Positions 1-8,600 of a stretch of 64,000 nucleotides of DNA are shown here, piece by piece. This DNA is from Pelagicoccus sp. (GTDB taxonomy: Bacteria; Verrucomicrobiota; Verrucomicrobiia; Opitutales; Opitutaceae): NCBI GenBank assembly GCA_028284635.1, contig JANQRJ010000067.1:1-64000 (forward strand), read 5' to 3'. Both the position numbers and the translations under genes were made by a program. Numbering within the stretch: position 1 is the stretch's first letter; the number at the start of each line of letters is the position of its first letter. A model generated the notes under the pieces. It was not told the origin of the DNA and made no database searches. It saw nothing but the letters and a program-made list of their open reading frames with translations.

Positions 1-5
1 CCCAA

Positions 6-79
6 GAGGGCAACGCTCGGTCGTTGCCGTGGAGCCCTACAGGGAATAAACGGCGCGGCAACGATGGAACGTTGCCCTC
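6..79. repeat. Imperfect inverted repeat (24-bp arms)
   Basis: The left arm (6-29) and right arm (56-79) both read GAGGGCAACG...CGTTGCCG on opposite strands, with a few mismatches in the middle and a 26-nt loop. It lies in the gene-free first 300 bases and resembles the hairpins at 7400 and 14276 in size and loop length, but its loop sequence differs from theirs. The function is unknown. It could act as a transcript-end hairpin for a gene outside the window. Confidence 0.6.
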
Positions 80-102
80 CAAATGGCTAAGTTGACGCCT
101 AT

Positions 103-172
103 GCGCAGAGCGGGACCGCGTCCGTTGCGCAGGGTCCATTCTCTGCGGTACGTCGCAAGCGACGACCCTACT
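103..172. repeat. Degenerate copy of the CAGGnTCyATTCTC-loop hairpin family
   Basis: The segment starts with GCGCAGAGCGGGACCGCGT, a 19-mer repeated exactly at 25617-25635, and carries the loop core CAGGGTCCATTCTC at 130-143. The same core, with one or two changes, sits in the loops at 7432-7445 and 14310-14323. Arm pairing is weak here, so this looks like a decayed copy. Bases 173-304 hold no convincing gene or structure. Confidence 0.5.
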
Positions 173-304
173 ACAAAAAGTTGCAATGCAGAGCCTTCGC
201 TCATGACTCGGCGTAGTTCGAAGAACGAAGACGGTTGCGAAGTGCCGCGTAGGTTTATAATCAATACGCGATTCAGTCTGGCATACATCCAAGCAAACTC
301 GATG

Positions 305-1285
305 CTATTCGCCGAGTTCGCCCCTGCCCGTCTGCCGCTCTAAGGCATAGTATAAGACGCTCTGCAAAAGCAAAGTCGCGCCCAGAAAAAGCGCTCCCCA
401 ACGCAATTCCGTACGCATAAGCTGGCCGCTCTCCACCACGAACACCACCAACGACAAGCCAAAGACGTCGAGCATACTCCAGCGGTGAACAAAGGCGATC
501 CAGTCCGCATCCACTCCCTTCGCCCAGCCAGGTCGCTTCCTCAGCCAAACGAGAAAGCCAGCCAACCAAACAGCCAGCGGCGTTGCCACCAGAAAAGCTC
601 CCGTAAGGATCGCCGCCAACCACGCCTCCTGCCCCCAAAGAGCAGGTACAAGCGTTAGGATGCTATACTCGCGGTTGAGCAACAGCCAATCCTCGATGCC
701 CAGAAAAGGGAAACTCAAAGCCGCTCCCAGAGCCAAACCGGAAACCAGAAGCAACACGCCACTAGGCCGGCCCTCGCTATCCAGCCTCTTTGCCGAAGCC
801 GCATGCCGTCGCGAAAGAAGCTCGCCAGAAACCATACTCAAAAGGATCGCGCAAATAAAGAGGCTCAATCCCAGTTGCGGCTTCGCGTCCACGAAGAACT
901 GACGCGAGGCGAGCGATAGAATCATCGATACGAGAAACACGTCCAACAACGACCACTTGCCCAGTCGCTCGACCCAAGCGAGAAGCCAACGCTGCCGGCC
1001 ACCAAGCTCCCTCGACACCGAAACCCAGAAAAGCACGCCTAACTTGGCGAACGGAAAGAGGATGGAGAACGTCACCACTAGGATCGCCAACCCATAAAGA
1101 CCTTTCTCCCACATCAGCGAAACGGAACTGAAAAGCGAATACGGATCGGAACCCACGCCCTGACGCATCTTCATGAAAGGCAACAGCAACGCCGCCACGT
1201 TAGCCGAAAAGGAAATGAGCAGCAGACACACGACCGCCAAGCGACCCAAGAAAGAACCATGCTGGTGGGAATCCGCAGAACTCAT
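305..1285 (-). CDS. Paraquat-inducible protein A (PqiA) family membrane protein
   Basis: A 326-residue polytopic inner-membrane protein. Two homologous halves (about residues 15-155 and 175-320) each have a first helix, an extracellular stretch, and then the family pattern of hydrophobic helices, including ILFPFAKLGVLF near residue 75. PqiA-family proteins work with MCE-type proteins in lipid transport between membranes. No PqiB or PqiC partner is visible here, although downstream sequence lies only 300 bp away at the window edge. The usual zinc-ribbon cysteines at the N-terminus of E. coli PqiA are absent. The family call is firm; the exact role is inferred. Confidence 0.8.
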   Translation of the reverse strand: MSSADSHQHGSFLGRLAVVCLLLISFSANVAALLLPFMKMRQGVGSDPYSLFSSVSLMWEKGLYGLAILVVTFSILFPFAKLGVLFWVSVSRELGGRQRWLLAWVERLGKWSLLDVFLVSMILSLASRQFFVDAKPQLGLSLFICAILLSMVSGELLSRRHAASAKRLDSEGRPSGVLLLVSGLALGAALSFPFLGIEDWLLLNREYSILTLVPALWGQEAWLAAILTGAFLVATPLAVWLAGFLVWLRKRPGWAKGVDADWIAFVHRWSMLDVFGLSLVVFVVESGQLMRTELRWGALFLGATLLLQSVLYYALERQTGRGELGE

Positions 1286-1613
1286 ACAGCCAACACTCTC
1301 GCCACGCGCCGAAGAACGTTCGAGTCTTTTCCTAAAAACGCAGACCGTCCCCCAAACGCGGCATCCATCGCATCAACGCAACCCGCAAACAACCCCATGG
1401 CAAGGTCGCGGCATTCAAGGATCCCTACAGCGACAAACGGGTTCTCATCGAGACGAAAACCCAAGATAGGCAATTGAGAACAATCCACTTTAGCGCAAAC
1501 TTCGCTCTTACCTGGCTATAGCATGCAAAACCATCTAAAAACCGGCCGATCATGACAGAGCTCCAGTCTCAATCCCTCTGCGAAAGCCTGCGGACGCCCG
1601 CCATCCACCATCT
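1286..1613. other. Intergenic region with possible 21-codon leader ORF
   Basis: This 328-bp gap separates the divergent PqiA-like and M20 genes, so both promoters should be here. I see no convincing -35/-10 pair or operator. A 21-codon ATG ORF (1552-1617) ends with TGA overlapping the GTG start of the amidohydrolase (GTGA). That could couple translation of the two, or it could be chance. Confidence 0.4.
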
Positions 1614-2858
1614 GTGAAAACCCGCGCCATAGATGCCATCCACAGCAAGCTTCTCGACCGTATCGAGATTCTGGGTGCAGTCAGCGCCGAAGAAGATCGC
1701 CTGACTCGCCTTTCCCTCTCCCGCGAGATGGAAACCGCTTCCCTTCTCATAAAGTCGTGGATGAGCTCCGCCGGACTCGTTGCCACCATCGATCCTCTGC
1801 AAAACGTGATCGGCTCCTGGCCCAACGCCCACGCCACCAAGCCCGCCCTGCATCTGGGCTCGCACTATGACACAGTAGTCAACGCCGGAAAGTATGACGG
1901 CGTCCTTGGCCTCCTGCTCAACATCGCCGCAATAGAGATTCTGCAGATCGAAGGCTATACGCCCCAACGCCACATCAACGCGATAGGATTCTGCGACGAA
2001 GAAGGAGCCCGTTTCCAAACGACCTTCCTGGGCAGCTCGCACCTCTGCGGCGACCTCGATCCAAGCGTCCTTGAAAAACGCGACGCCCAAGGGATCACTG
2101 TGCGGGATGCCATGCAAGCTCGAGACCTCGACCCCGAGAAACTCAGCGCCATCACTCCCCTGATCAAAGCCAACGACCTCTACCTCGAGGCTCACATCGA
2201 GCAAGGCCCCGCCCTCGAAGCGCTCGATCTGCCACTCGGCATCGTCACCGGCATCGCCGCCCAAAGCCGTATCCAAGTTTCGGTAAGCGGCAAAACGGGC
2301 CACGCCGGCACCGTGCCGCCAGACCTCAGACGCGACGCCCTCGCAGCAGCAGCCGAGATGATTCTCGAGATCGAAAAACTCCCCGTAGACGCTCCCGAAG
2401 CTCGAGCCACCGTAGGCCAACTCCATCTCCAGCCCAACGTCAGCAACGCCATCCCCAGCCAAGTCGACTTCACCATCGACCTGCGTCATCCAAAATTTGA
2501 TACGCTTAAGAAGCTTCGAGACGCCCTGCGCACTCAGTTACGCGTCATCGCCGCCAAGCGCCAGCTCAACCTGCAAATAGAATACCTTCAAGAATCCACC
2601 GAAGCCCGCTGCGACCGCAAAGCCAAGGCCCTCATTGCCCGTTCCGTATCCAAAATTCAAAAACGCGCCCCCGAACTTCTAAGCGGCGCCGGACACGACG
2701 CCCTCAAGATCGCCCAAACCTGTCCCATCGGCATGCTATTCATCCGATGCCAAGACGGCCTCAGTCACCACCCCGAAGAACACGTCTCTCCCGAAGATAT
2801 CCGCGACGCCCTCGAAGCCTGGATCGAGACGATTAAAACAATAGACAGCGAGTGGTGA
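1614..2858 (+). CDS. M20 family amidohydrolase (allantoate amidohydrolase / N-carbamoyl amino acid hydrolase type)
   Basis: A 414-residue binuclear-metal hydrolase. The M20 metal ligands are in place: H84 in LGSHYDT, D95 in KYDGVLG, the E129-E130 pair in CDEEG, H194 in EAHIEQG, and a C-terminal histidine in LSHHPEEH. The EAHIEQGP signature and the TGHAGT dimerisation-domain motif separate the carbamoylase/allantoate amidohydrolase branch from M20 aminoacylases. The expected reaction is hydrolysis of an N-carbamoyl or ureido group, releasing ammonia and CO2 in the cytoplasm. The substrate cannot be told, because no purine or pyrimidine catabolic genes are adjacent. The start is GTG. A later start would cut into the first conserved helix. 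Confidence 0.85.
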   Translation: MKTRAIDAIHSKLLDRIEILGAVSAEEDRLTRLSLSREMETASLLIKSWMSSAGLVATIDPLQNVIGSWPNAHATKPALHLGSHYDTVVNAGKYDGVLGLLLNIAAIEILQIEGYTPQRHINAIGFCDEEGARFQTTFLGSSHLCGDLDPSVLEKRDAQGITVRDAMQARDLDPEKLSAITPLIKANDLYLEAHIEQGPALEALDLPLGIVTGIAAQSRIQVSVSGKTGHAGTVPPDLRRDALAAAAEMILEIEKLPVDAPEARATVGQLHLQPNVSNAIPSQVDFTIDLRHPKFDTLKKLRDALRTQLRVIAAKRQLNLQIEYLQESTEARCDRKAKALIARSVSKIQKRAPELLSGAGHDALKIAQTCPIGMLFIRCQDGLSHHPEEHVSPEDIRDALEAWIETIKTIDSEW

Positions 2859-2889
2859 AAAAACAAACAAGCCAACCAAACCCGCTGCT

Positions 2890-2921
2890 CATTTTAATTA
2901 ACAACGTTACAAATTAAAATG
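2890..2921. terminator. Possible bidirectional terminator hairpin
   Basis: CATTTTAATT (2890-2899) and AATTAAAATG (2912-2921) are perfect inverted arms around a 12-nt centre containing CAACGTT. The hairpin lies between the convergent M20 gene and the E5-type repeat before the AraC gene. The stem is AT-rich, so termination is plausible but unproven. Confidence 0.4.
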
Positions 2922-2957
2922 TAGCACAGCGCTTTGACACGTTGAAAGCGCTTCTCC

Positions 2958-3038
2958 CCCTGGGAACGCGGGCGGCTCGCCCGCAGCAATACAGAATCCG
3001 GTCGCTTTGCAGGCGAGCCGCTCACACCCCCAGAAGCA
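2958..3038. repeat. GC-rich inverted repeat, copy 1 of the GGGAACGCGGGCGGCTCGCC type
   Basis: The left arm beginning CTGGGAACGCGGGCGG and continuing GCTCGCCCGCA pairs with a right arm that reads, on the other strand, CTGGGGGTGTGAGCGG then CTCGCCTGCA. A second, better paired copy is at 14384-14456. The repeat sits between the 3' ends of two convergent genes. Confidence 0.65.
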
Positions 3039-3039
3039 G

Positions 3040-3867
3040 CTACTCTCCTAGAAACAGAAACTGGTTCCCGCGACGAAACTCCGTGGGCGTCATGCCAGCG
3101 CGTTGCTTGAAGCGGCGCGAGAAGTAAAGCGGATCCTGATAGCCTGCTTGGCAAGCTACCTCCGCTATCGAGAGCCTAGTCTCCACTAATAGCGAACTTG
3201 CTTTCTGGATACGAACGTTCGTCAGCGCTTCATTCGGAGTATCCTCATAGCGCCGAGACCAGTGCCGCCGAAAACTCATGGCGGAATATCCGAATCTCGA
3301 CGCCAGATCCTCCATCAGAAACGGACGGTTGCTGTTGCTCTCCAACCAGCGTCGAGCCTGTTCAATTCGATCAAACCCCGTCCCCTTCGGTTCATCCGGA
3401 CTCAAACTCAAGGCTATCAAGTACTCGCACAAACGATCCACGTGATCCACGCAGCCGTCACCCGGCCAGGAATTGATGTAGCCGCAAAGTGTTTCGATCA
3501 CAGCCGCCGCTTCGCCTCTGAGCGCCAAAGTCCAGATGGGACGCTGCAGAGACACGATCTTCGCTCGCTCGAAATAGGAAAGCGCCTGCCGAGAGTATAT
3601 GATGAAAAATTCGTCCCAGAATCGATCCGGGCCATAAACCGTGTGGCGATTCGGCCACTCGATGAAGACCTGCGGCTCTTCTATCCTGCAAACGAAATCG
3701 CCTAACTGGAAGCGCCCACGACCAGCCAGGACAAAAGAGAAGTTCAAAGTGTCGAAGGCCTTGTCGACTACGGTTCGCTTGCGCCGAAAACGGCCTATGG
3801 CCCTCACCGGAGCCAAATGAGGAAAACGACGAGGCAGAGATCCCAAATATTTGATCGTTTTGTCCAT
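3040..3867 (-). CDS. AraC family transcriptional regulator
   Basis: A 275-residue regulator. The N-terminal half (about 30-150) is a cupin-like sensor domain typical of sugar-responsive AraC proteins. The C-terminal ~100 residues hold two helix-turn-helix units: MEDLASRFGYSAMSFRR and then the AraC signature IAEVACQAGYQDPLYFSRRFK followed by GMTPTEFRRG. The gene is divergent from the ThuA-Gfo/Idh-sulfatase genes, starting 104 bp from the ThuA gene. A local activator of that carbohydrate operon is the natural reading. The ligand is unknown. Confidence 0.88.
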   Translation of the reverse strand: MDKTIKYLGSLPRRFPHLAPVRAIGRFRRKRTVVDKAFDTLNFSFVLAGRGRFQLGDFVCRIEEPQVFIEWPNRHTVYGPDRFWDEFFIIYSRQALSYFERAKIVSLQRPIWTLALRGEAAAVIETLCGYINSWPGDGCVDHVDRLCEYLIALSLSPDEPKGTGFDRIEQARRWLESNSNRPFLMEDLASRFGYSAMSFRRHWSRRYEDTPNEALTNVRIQKASSLLVETRLSIAEVACQAGYQDPLYFSRRFKQRAGMTPTEFRRGNQFLFLGE

Positions 3868-3971
3868 ATTTTTGGTTCGAATGTCTATTTTCAGGCATAT
3901 TCTAGCCTGCTAAGATGATTGAATAGTCAATACGCTCTTTAAGTCGATTTTCTACCACAACTCCCCTTACC
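3868..3971. promoter_or_regulatory. Divergent promoter region, AraC regulator / ThuA operon
   Basis: This 104-bp AT-richer spacer lies between the two divergent start codons and must hold both promoters and probably the AraC-type binding sites. No repeated half-sites could be assigned by eye. Confidence 0.45.
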
Positions 3972-4625
3972 ATGAAAAAAACGCTTTTCATCGCCGGTGG
4001 CTGGGAAGGCCACCAGCCTTTCGAAACAAGCAATCTGTTTGCCGAACTTCTCAAAGCGGACGGCTTCGAAACCGAAGTCTCGTCCACCGTCGAAAGTCTA
4101 CTTGACAAGGAATATTTGGATACGCTCGACCTCATTGTTCCCTGCTACACCATGGGAGAAATTAGTCAGGATCAAGTGGACGCCCTCGACAAAGTCGTGC
4201 GAACCGGTTGCGGACTAGCCGGCTGGCACGGCGGTATGGGCGACGCCTTTCGGCAGAACCCCCGCTACCAGTTCATGACCGGTGGTCAATGGGTAGACCA
4301 CCCAGGCAACGCCACCAAGAAGTATCGGGTCAACATTCTCGATCGACACCACCCCATCACCGAAGGCATCGAATCCTTCGACATCGTCAGCGAACAGTAC
4401 TACATGCATACCGATCTCGGAAATCGCGTGCTGGCCAACACGATGTTCGATGGAGAATTCTACCCCTGGATCGAAGGCACGGTCATGCCAGTCGCCTGGA
4501 CCCGAAGCTGGGGAACGGGACGCGTCTTCTACTCTTCGCTCGGCCACCAGCTTTCGGACTTCGACAACCCCGCCATACGTCGACTCACGCTCAACGGCCT
4601 GAAGTGGGCCGCTCGAAGCGACTAG
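3972..4625 (+). CDS. ThuA-like domain protein
   Basis: A 217-residue single-domain protein of the ThuA family (class I glutamine amidotransferase-like fold). Features include the opening AGGWEGHQP loop, a central GLAGWHGGMGDAF segment where the nucleophile elbow lies in related folds, the DHHPITEG motif and the C-terminal RVFYSSLGHQ segment. ThuA homologues are linked to 3-keto-disaccharide metabolism (trehalose/sucrose utilisation in rhizobia) and in Planctomycetes and Verrucomicrobia often accompany Gfo/Idh oxidoreductases. Here the next gene, 17 bp downstream, is such an oxidoreductase. Keto-sugar chemistry is therefore the likely job, but the substrate is unknown. Confidence 0.85.
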   Translation: MKKTLFIAGGWEGHQPFETSNLFAELLKADGFETEVSSTVESLLDKEYLDTLDLIVPCYTMGEISQDQVDALDKVVRTGCGLAGWHGGMGDAFRQNPRYQFMTGGQWVDHPGNATKKYRVNILDRHHPITEGIESFDIVSEQYYMHTDLGNRVLANTMFDGEFYPWIEGTVMPVAWTRSWGTGRVFYSSLGHQLSDFDNPAIRRLTLNGLKWAARSD

Positions 4626-4642
4626 CTATTCGTCATTGTTCT

Positions 4643-5743
4643 ATGAATACGGAAAACATGAAGATCGGTATCGTCGGCTGCGGAAATATCAGCGGACAAT
4701 ACCTGAAAGGCTGCGCTCAAATGCCCGGCATTGAAGTCGTCGCCATCGCAGACATAGACATGAACGCGGCGAAAGCAAAGGCCGCGGAATTCAGTATCAG
4801 TCGGGTGTTGACGGTACAGGAGCTGATAGACTCCGACGAGGTCGAAATCGTAGTCAACCTCACCACCCCCCAAGCTCACGCTCCGATCAACAAGCAAGCC
4901 CTGCTGGCAGGCAAGCACGCCTATTGCGAAAAGCCGTTCGCCACCAACAGAGACGAGGGCCTCGAAGTCCTGCGCATCGCCAAGGAAAGAGGCCTCCGAG
5001 TCGGCTGCGCTCCCGACACCTTCCTCGGCGGCGGCATGCAAAGCGCCCGCAGTCTCGTAGAAGAAGGAGCCATTGGAAGGCCCTACGCCGTCGCCGCCAC
5101 CATGCTCTGCCCAGGACACGAACGTTGGCATCCGAATCCAGAATTCTACTACAAAAAAGGTGGTGGCCCCCTCTTCGACATGGGTCCCTACTACCTCACG
5201 GCGCTGGTCGACATCCTAGGACCAATCGCCTCCGTAACAGGCAGCGCCAAGACGACTTTCGAGAAACGCGTCATCACCAGCAAGCCCTTCGAAGGGAAAA
5301 CCATCGACGTCGAAACGCCAACCCACTTGAGCGGCATTCTCGAATTCGCCAACGGAGCGACCGGAATGTCCATCTTCAGTTTCGACGCCCGAGGAGCCTA
5401 CACAATGCCACGTCTCCAGATTTATGGTACGGAAGGCTCCCTAGACCTAGTTGATCCCAATACTTTCGAAAACGAAGCGAGGATCAGTCATACTGGCGGA
5501 GAGTTCGAACCAGCTGCGCTACGTCACCAACACAAAGGCTTGCGAGGCATCGGAGTCGCCGAAATGGCTAACGCCATCCGCCACAACCGTCCGCACCGAG
5601 CCAGCGGCAGCATGGCCTACCATGTCTTCGATACAATGTCCGCCTACGAGGAATCAGAAAAGGCAGGCAAACGTATCGAGATTTCCTCTACATTCGAACA
5701 CGTTCCAACGCTGCCCCCCAACAAAGGCGAAATCCGATTCTAG
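4643..5743 (+). CDS. Gfo/Idh/MocA family NAD(P)-dependent sugar oxidoreductase
   Basis: A 366-residue protein. Residues 6-125 form the Rossmann domain, with GIVGCGNISG as the dinucleotide-binding loop and YCEKPFATN carrying the EKP signature. The rest is the alpha/beta substrate domain, with GGGPLFDMGPYYL matching the conserved GG..D.G.Y/H motif. Family members oxidise or reduce sugar or inositol hydroxyls. ATG at 4643 is chosen because the Rossmann strand begins a few residues later. It follows the ThuA gene by 17 bp, so the two probably form an operon under the divergent AraC regulator and act in the same sugar-modification pathway. Confidence 0.9.
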   Translation: MNTENMKIGIVGCGNISGQYLKGCAQMPGIEVVAIADIDMNAAKAKAAEFSISRVLTVQELIDSDEVEIVVNLTTPQAHAPINKQALLAGKHAYCEKPFATNRDEGLEVLRIAKERGLRVGCAPDTFLGGGMQSARSLVEEGAIGRPYAVAATMLCPGHERWHPNPEFYYKKGGGPLFDMGPYYLTALVDILGPIASVTGSAKTTFEKRVITSKPFEGKTIDVETPTHLSGILEFANGATGMSIFSFDARGAYTMPRLQIYGTEGSLDLVDPNTFENEARISHTGGEFEPAALRHQHKGLRGIGVAEMANAIRHNRPHRASGSMAYHVFDTMSAYEESEKAGKRIEISSTFEHVPTLPPNKGEIRF

Positions 5744-5794
5744 ACAGCTGCAACCACCTCGCAACGCAGCGAGGGAAAAGACCCCCGCAAACTA

Positions 5795-5838
5795 GGCGCG
5801 CAAACAAAACTTCAACGTTGAAGTTTTGTTTGCGCGCC
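5795..5838. repeat. Perfect 44-bp loopless palindrome (P1)
   Basis: The left arm (5795-5816) starts GGCGCGCAAACAAAAC and ends TTCAAC; the right arm (5817-5838) is its exact reverse complement. There is no spacer, and the centre is CAACGTTG. It lies 51 bp after the oxidoreductase stop and 160 bp before the sulfatase start. As RNA it would be a very stable hairpin and probably a terminator or processing site. Similar loopless palindromes occur at 22379 and 26359. Confidence 0.75.
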
Positions 5839-5998
5839 AAAGTGGGAGGGGCGTGTCTCGACGAAAAGAGCAGGGCTTCTTCGATTCGTCGGCAACCCCA
5901 ACCGAGCGATCCGCCTCAGGGCCAAGCACGCGCCTTGAAGCCCGAGGCCTGAATTCCTTTTGCCAACGCGCGGGGCGGACACAAGATTCGGACAAGCA

Positions 5999-7381
5999 AT
6001 GAAGCCAAATATAGTATTCATCCTTCTTGACGATCTCGGGTGGAAAGACCTGGGCTGCTATGGCAGCTCCTTCTACGAAACGCCAGTTTTGGATCGGCTG
6101 GCAAGAGAGGGTATGTCCTTCTCCGACGCCTACGCCTCGTGTCCCGTCTGTTCGCCGACTCGAGCGAGCGTACTGACAGGCAAGTATCCCGCCACAGTAG
6201 GCGTCACGCAATATATTGGCGGCCACGCGGTGGGAAAGCTCTGCGACGTGCCCTACTTTCACGCGCTTCCGGCAAGCGAGCATTCGCTCGCCAGAGCCCT
6301 CGGGGAGGGAGGCTACCAGACCTGGCACGTAGGCAAATGGCATCTGGGCAATCGAATCACCAAGCCGCAGCAGCACGGTTTCGACATCAACATCGGCGGA
6401 GCGGAATTCGGACATCCGCCAAAAGGCTACTTCGCTCCCTGGGGTCTGCCCGGCCTCGAGGACTTCGAGGAAGGCGAGTATCTGACGGATCGCCTCACCC
6501 AAGACTCTATTGACCTCATAAAGACTCGCGACACGCAGAAGCCCTTTTTCCTCAACCTCTGGCACTACGCCGTGCATACGCCAATACAGGCCCCCGAGGA
6601 TCTGGTCGCCAAGTATGAGGCGAAAGCTCGGAGACTCGGTCTCGACCAGCAAGAGTCCTTCGTCGAGGGCGACCATTTTCCCTGCGAGCACAAAAGCGAC
6701 CAGCGCATCAGGCGACGCGTCATCCAGTCCGATCCGGCCTACGCCGCAATGATCGAAAATCTGGATACAAACATCGGTCGTCTCCTCGACGTCTTGCGCG
6801 AAGAGGACATCGAAGGCGACACCCTCGTAGTCTTTACTTCCGACAACGGCGGCCTAGCTACCGCCGAAGGCTCTCCAACCAGCAACGCTCCGCTCGCCGA
6901 AGGCAAAGGGTGGATGTACGAAGGCGGCACCCGCGAGCCACTGATCGCTCGCTGGCCAGGCGTCATCTCTGCCAGCAGTTCTTGTCGGACTCCAGTGACC
7001 AGCACCGACTTCTACCCGACTTTCCTCGAAGCCGCCGGCCTGCCGCCCATATCCGAGCAACACTGCGACGGGACAAACCTCATGCCCTTGCTTCGGGGCG
7101 AGGAAGAGCTGGAGCGCGAGGCCATCTTCTGGCACTATCCGCACTACAGCAACCAGGGTGGCACTCCAGGCTGTTCCATGCGCAGCGGCGATTGGAAGCT
7201 CATAGAATTCTTCGAGGACGGAAAGCTGGAGCTCTACAATCTCCGGGAAGACATCGGCGAAAGCCGCGATCTGGCGTCAGTCGAACCCGAGCGAACCAAG
7301 GCAATGAAAGCGCAGCTCGACGCCTGGAAGCTCTCGGTGGAAGCCCAGATACCCAAACCGAATCCAAACTATCGCGGCTAG
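5999..7381 (+). CDS. Sulfatase (formylglycine-dependent, family S1 type)
   Basis: A 460-residue arylsulfatase-fold enzyme. The N-terminal NIVFILLDDLGW supplies the metal-binding Asp pair (D11, D12). The active-site motif CSPTR begins at C51, to be converted to formylglycine, and continues into the ASVLTGKYP segment. Further conserved pieces are HVGKWHLG, HYAVHTPIQAP and FTSDNGG. No signal peptide is evident from this start: an upstream TTG gives only a short polar extension, so export is uncertain. Next to sugar oxidoreductase, aldo/keto reductase and rhamnose mutarotase genes, a role in desulfating algal polysaccharide fragments is likely. The anaerobic or aerobic maturase is not in the window. 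Confidence 0.92.
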   Translation: MKPNIVFILLDDLGWKDLGCYGSSFYETPVLDRLAREGMSFSDAYASCPVCSPTRASVLTGKYPATVGVTQYIGGHAVGKLCDVPYFHALPASEHSLARALGEGGYQTWHVGKWHLGNRITKPQQHGFDINIGGAEFGHPPKGYFAPWGLPGLEDFEEGEYLTDRLTQDSIDLIKTRDTQKPFFLNLWHYAVHTPIQAPEDLVAKYEAKARRLGLDQQESFVEGDHFPCEHKSDQRIRRRVIQSDPAYAAMIENLDTNIGRLLDVLREEDIEGDTLVVFTSDNGGLATAEGSPTSNAPLAEGKGWMYEGGTREPLIARWPGVISASSSCRTPVTSTDFYPTFLEAAGLPPISEQHCDGTNLMPLLRGEEELEREAIFWHYPHYSNQGGTPGCSMRSGDWKLIEFFEDGKLELYNLREDIGESRDLASVEPERTKAMKAQLDAWKLSVEAQIPKPNPNYRG

Positions 7382-7399
7382 CTAGCGCCATGTTGCAGC

Positions 7400-7482
7400 G
7401 TAGCGCAGAGCTTTAGTCCGCGTCTGCATTGCAGGCTCTATTCTCTGCCCTTCGACGGACGCGGGCTAAAGCTCCGCGCTAC
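7400..7482. repeat. Inverted repeat with CAGGnTCyATTCTC loop (copy 2)
   Basis: Arms 7400-7424 and 7458-7482 (25 bp, two G-to-A or C-to-T differences) read GTAGCGC-GAGCTTTAG-CCGCGTC. The loop holds CAGGCTCTATTCTC at 7432-7445. It fills the space between the convergent sulfatase and aldo/keto reductase genes and slightly overlaps the latter's last codons. The arm sequence recurs as half-copies at 25706, 28136 and 37597. Confidence 0.7.
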
Positions 7483-8474
7483 CAGGCATACGGTACCGGG
7501 GCTTCGCCGCCAGGCCCGGGAAAAATCTCGTCCAACTTCGCCAGGGTTTCCTCGTCGAGCGAAGTGTCGAGAGCGCCGAGGTTGCCCAGCAACTGCTCCA
7601 CTGTCCGCGGACCGACGATGGGAGCAGTGACCACCGGATTGCTCAGCAACCAAGCCAGAGCCACGTCGGCAGGCGGACGTTCCAAGTCAGAGCATAGGGA
7701 TTCGTAACGCTCGAGCTGAGAACGCTGCTCCTCAACCTTCTTCGCCATATCGTCGCTCTGACGCCGCCCCTCGGTCGCCTTCCGCAAAGCGCCGCCCAAA
7801 AGCCCGCCCGCTAGAGGACTCCACGGGATCAGGCCCAGGCCAAACTCGCGACACGCGGGGATTACCTCCAACTCGATCATCCGATTGTTCAGATTGTAGA
7901 CGCTCTGCTCGCTCGCCAGGCCACGATTGCCGCGCATGCGGGCAGCCATGCTCGCATGCGCCACGTCCCAACCCGCGAAGTTGCTCGAACCGACGTAGAC
8001 GACCTTCCCCTGGCGCTGCAGCGTTTCCATCGCCTCCCACATTTCGTCCATAGGGCATTCGCGATCGATGTGATGCAGCTGGTAGAGGTCGATGCGGTCG
8101 GTCTTCAGGCGGCGCAAACTGTCTTCGCAATGCCGCACGATCTTCAAGGCCGAGTAGCAACGCGTATCGCGATTCGGCTCGGGCCGCCGCCCCTCCTGAT
8201 CCGTAGGATTGAAGACCTTGGTAGCCAACACCACGCTCTCGCGACGGCCATCTCCCTGGTTAAACCAACGGCCAATCAACTCCTCGCACGCGCCGGAATG
8301 CGTCGACCAGCGACCATACACATCCGCAGTATCGAAAAAATTGATACCCTTTTCCAAGGCGGTATCCATGATGGCGAAGCTCGTAGCCTCGCCGGCCGTC
8401 CAGCCGAAATTCATAGTGCCAAGACAAAGCGGCGAGACCTTCGCCCCCGTCGATCCAAGTCTGCGGTATTCCAT
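7479..8474 (-). CDS. Aldo/keto reductase
   Basis: A 331-residue TIM-barrel NADPH oxidoreductase. The start MEYRRLGSTGAKVSPLCLG is typical. The catalytic tetrad is visible: D in FFDTADVYG, the Tyr of the same motif, K in VLATKVF and H in YQLHHID. The C-terminal PIVGPRTVEQL segment binds the 2'-phosphate of NADPH. The pattern LGxxxxxxGxxxSxLxLGTMxFG matches the YajO/PdxI-like branch. It lies between the sulfatase and rhamnose mutarotase genes but on the opposite strand, so a role in reducing a sugar aldehyde is only suggested by position. Confidence 0.9.
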   Translation of the reverse strand: MEYRRLGSTGAKVSPLCLGTMNFGWTAGEATSFAIMDTALEKGINFFDTADVYGRWSTHSGACEELIGRWFNQGDGRRESVVLATKVFNPTDQEGRRPEPNRDTRCYSALKIVRHCEDSLRRLKTDRIDLYQLHHIDRECPMDEMWEAMETLQRQGKVVYVGSSNFAGWDVAHASMAARMRGNRGLASEQSVYNLNNRMIELEVIPACREFGLGLIPWSPLAGGLLGGALRKATEGRRQSDDMAKKVEEQRSQLERYESLCSDLERPPADVALAWLLSNPVVTAPIVGPRTVEQLLGNLGALDTSLDEETLAKLDEIFPGPGGEAPVPYAW

Positions 8475-8600
8475 AGCGAAACCCTAAAACAGCCCCGCCA
8501 ATTCTGTCGAGGTCGCTCAGCCCGGAAATCTCCTGGGATCGCAGGAACAATCTCGCAAGCAACCGCCTATCCGCCAGAAAATCCGATCCCAAACCCGCCT

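Noticed and set aside
4208..4642. Long N-terminal extension of the Gfo/Idh reading frame
   Set aside because: The extra ~145 residues are Arg/Pro-rich, out-of-frame shadow of the ThuA gene. The Rossmann fold starts right after ATG 4643.
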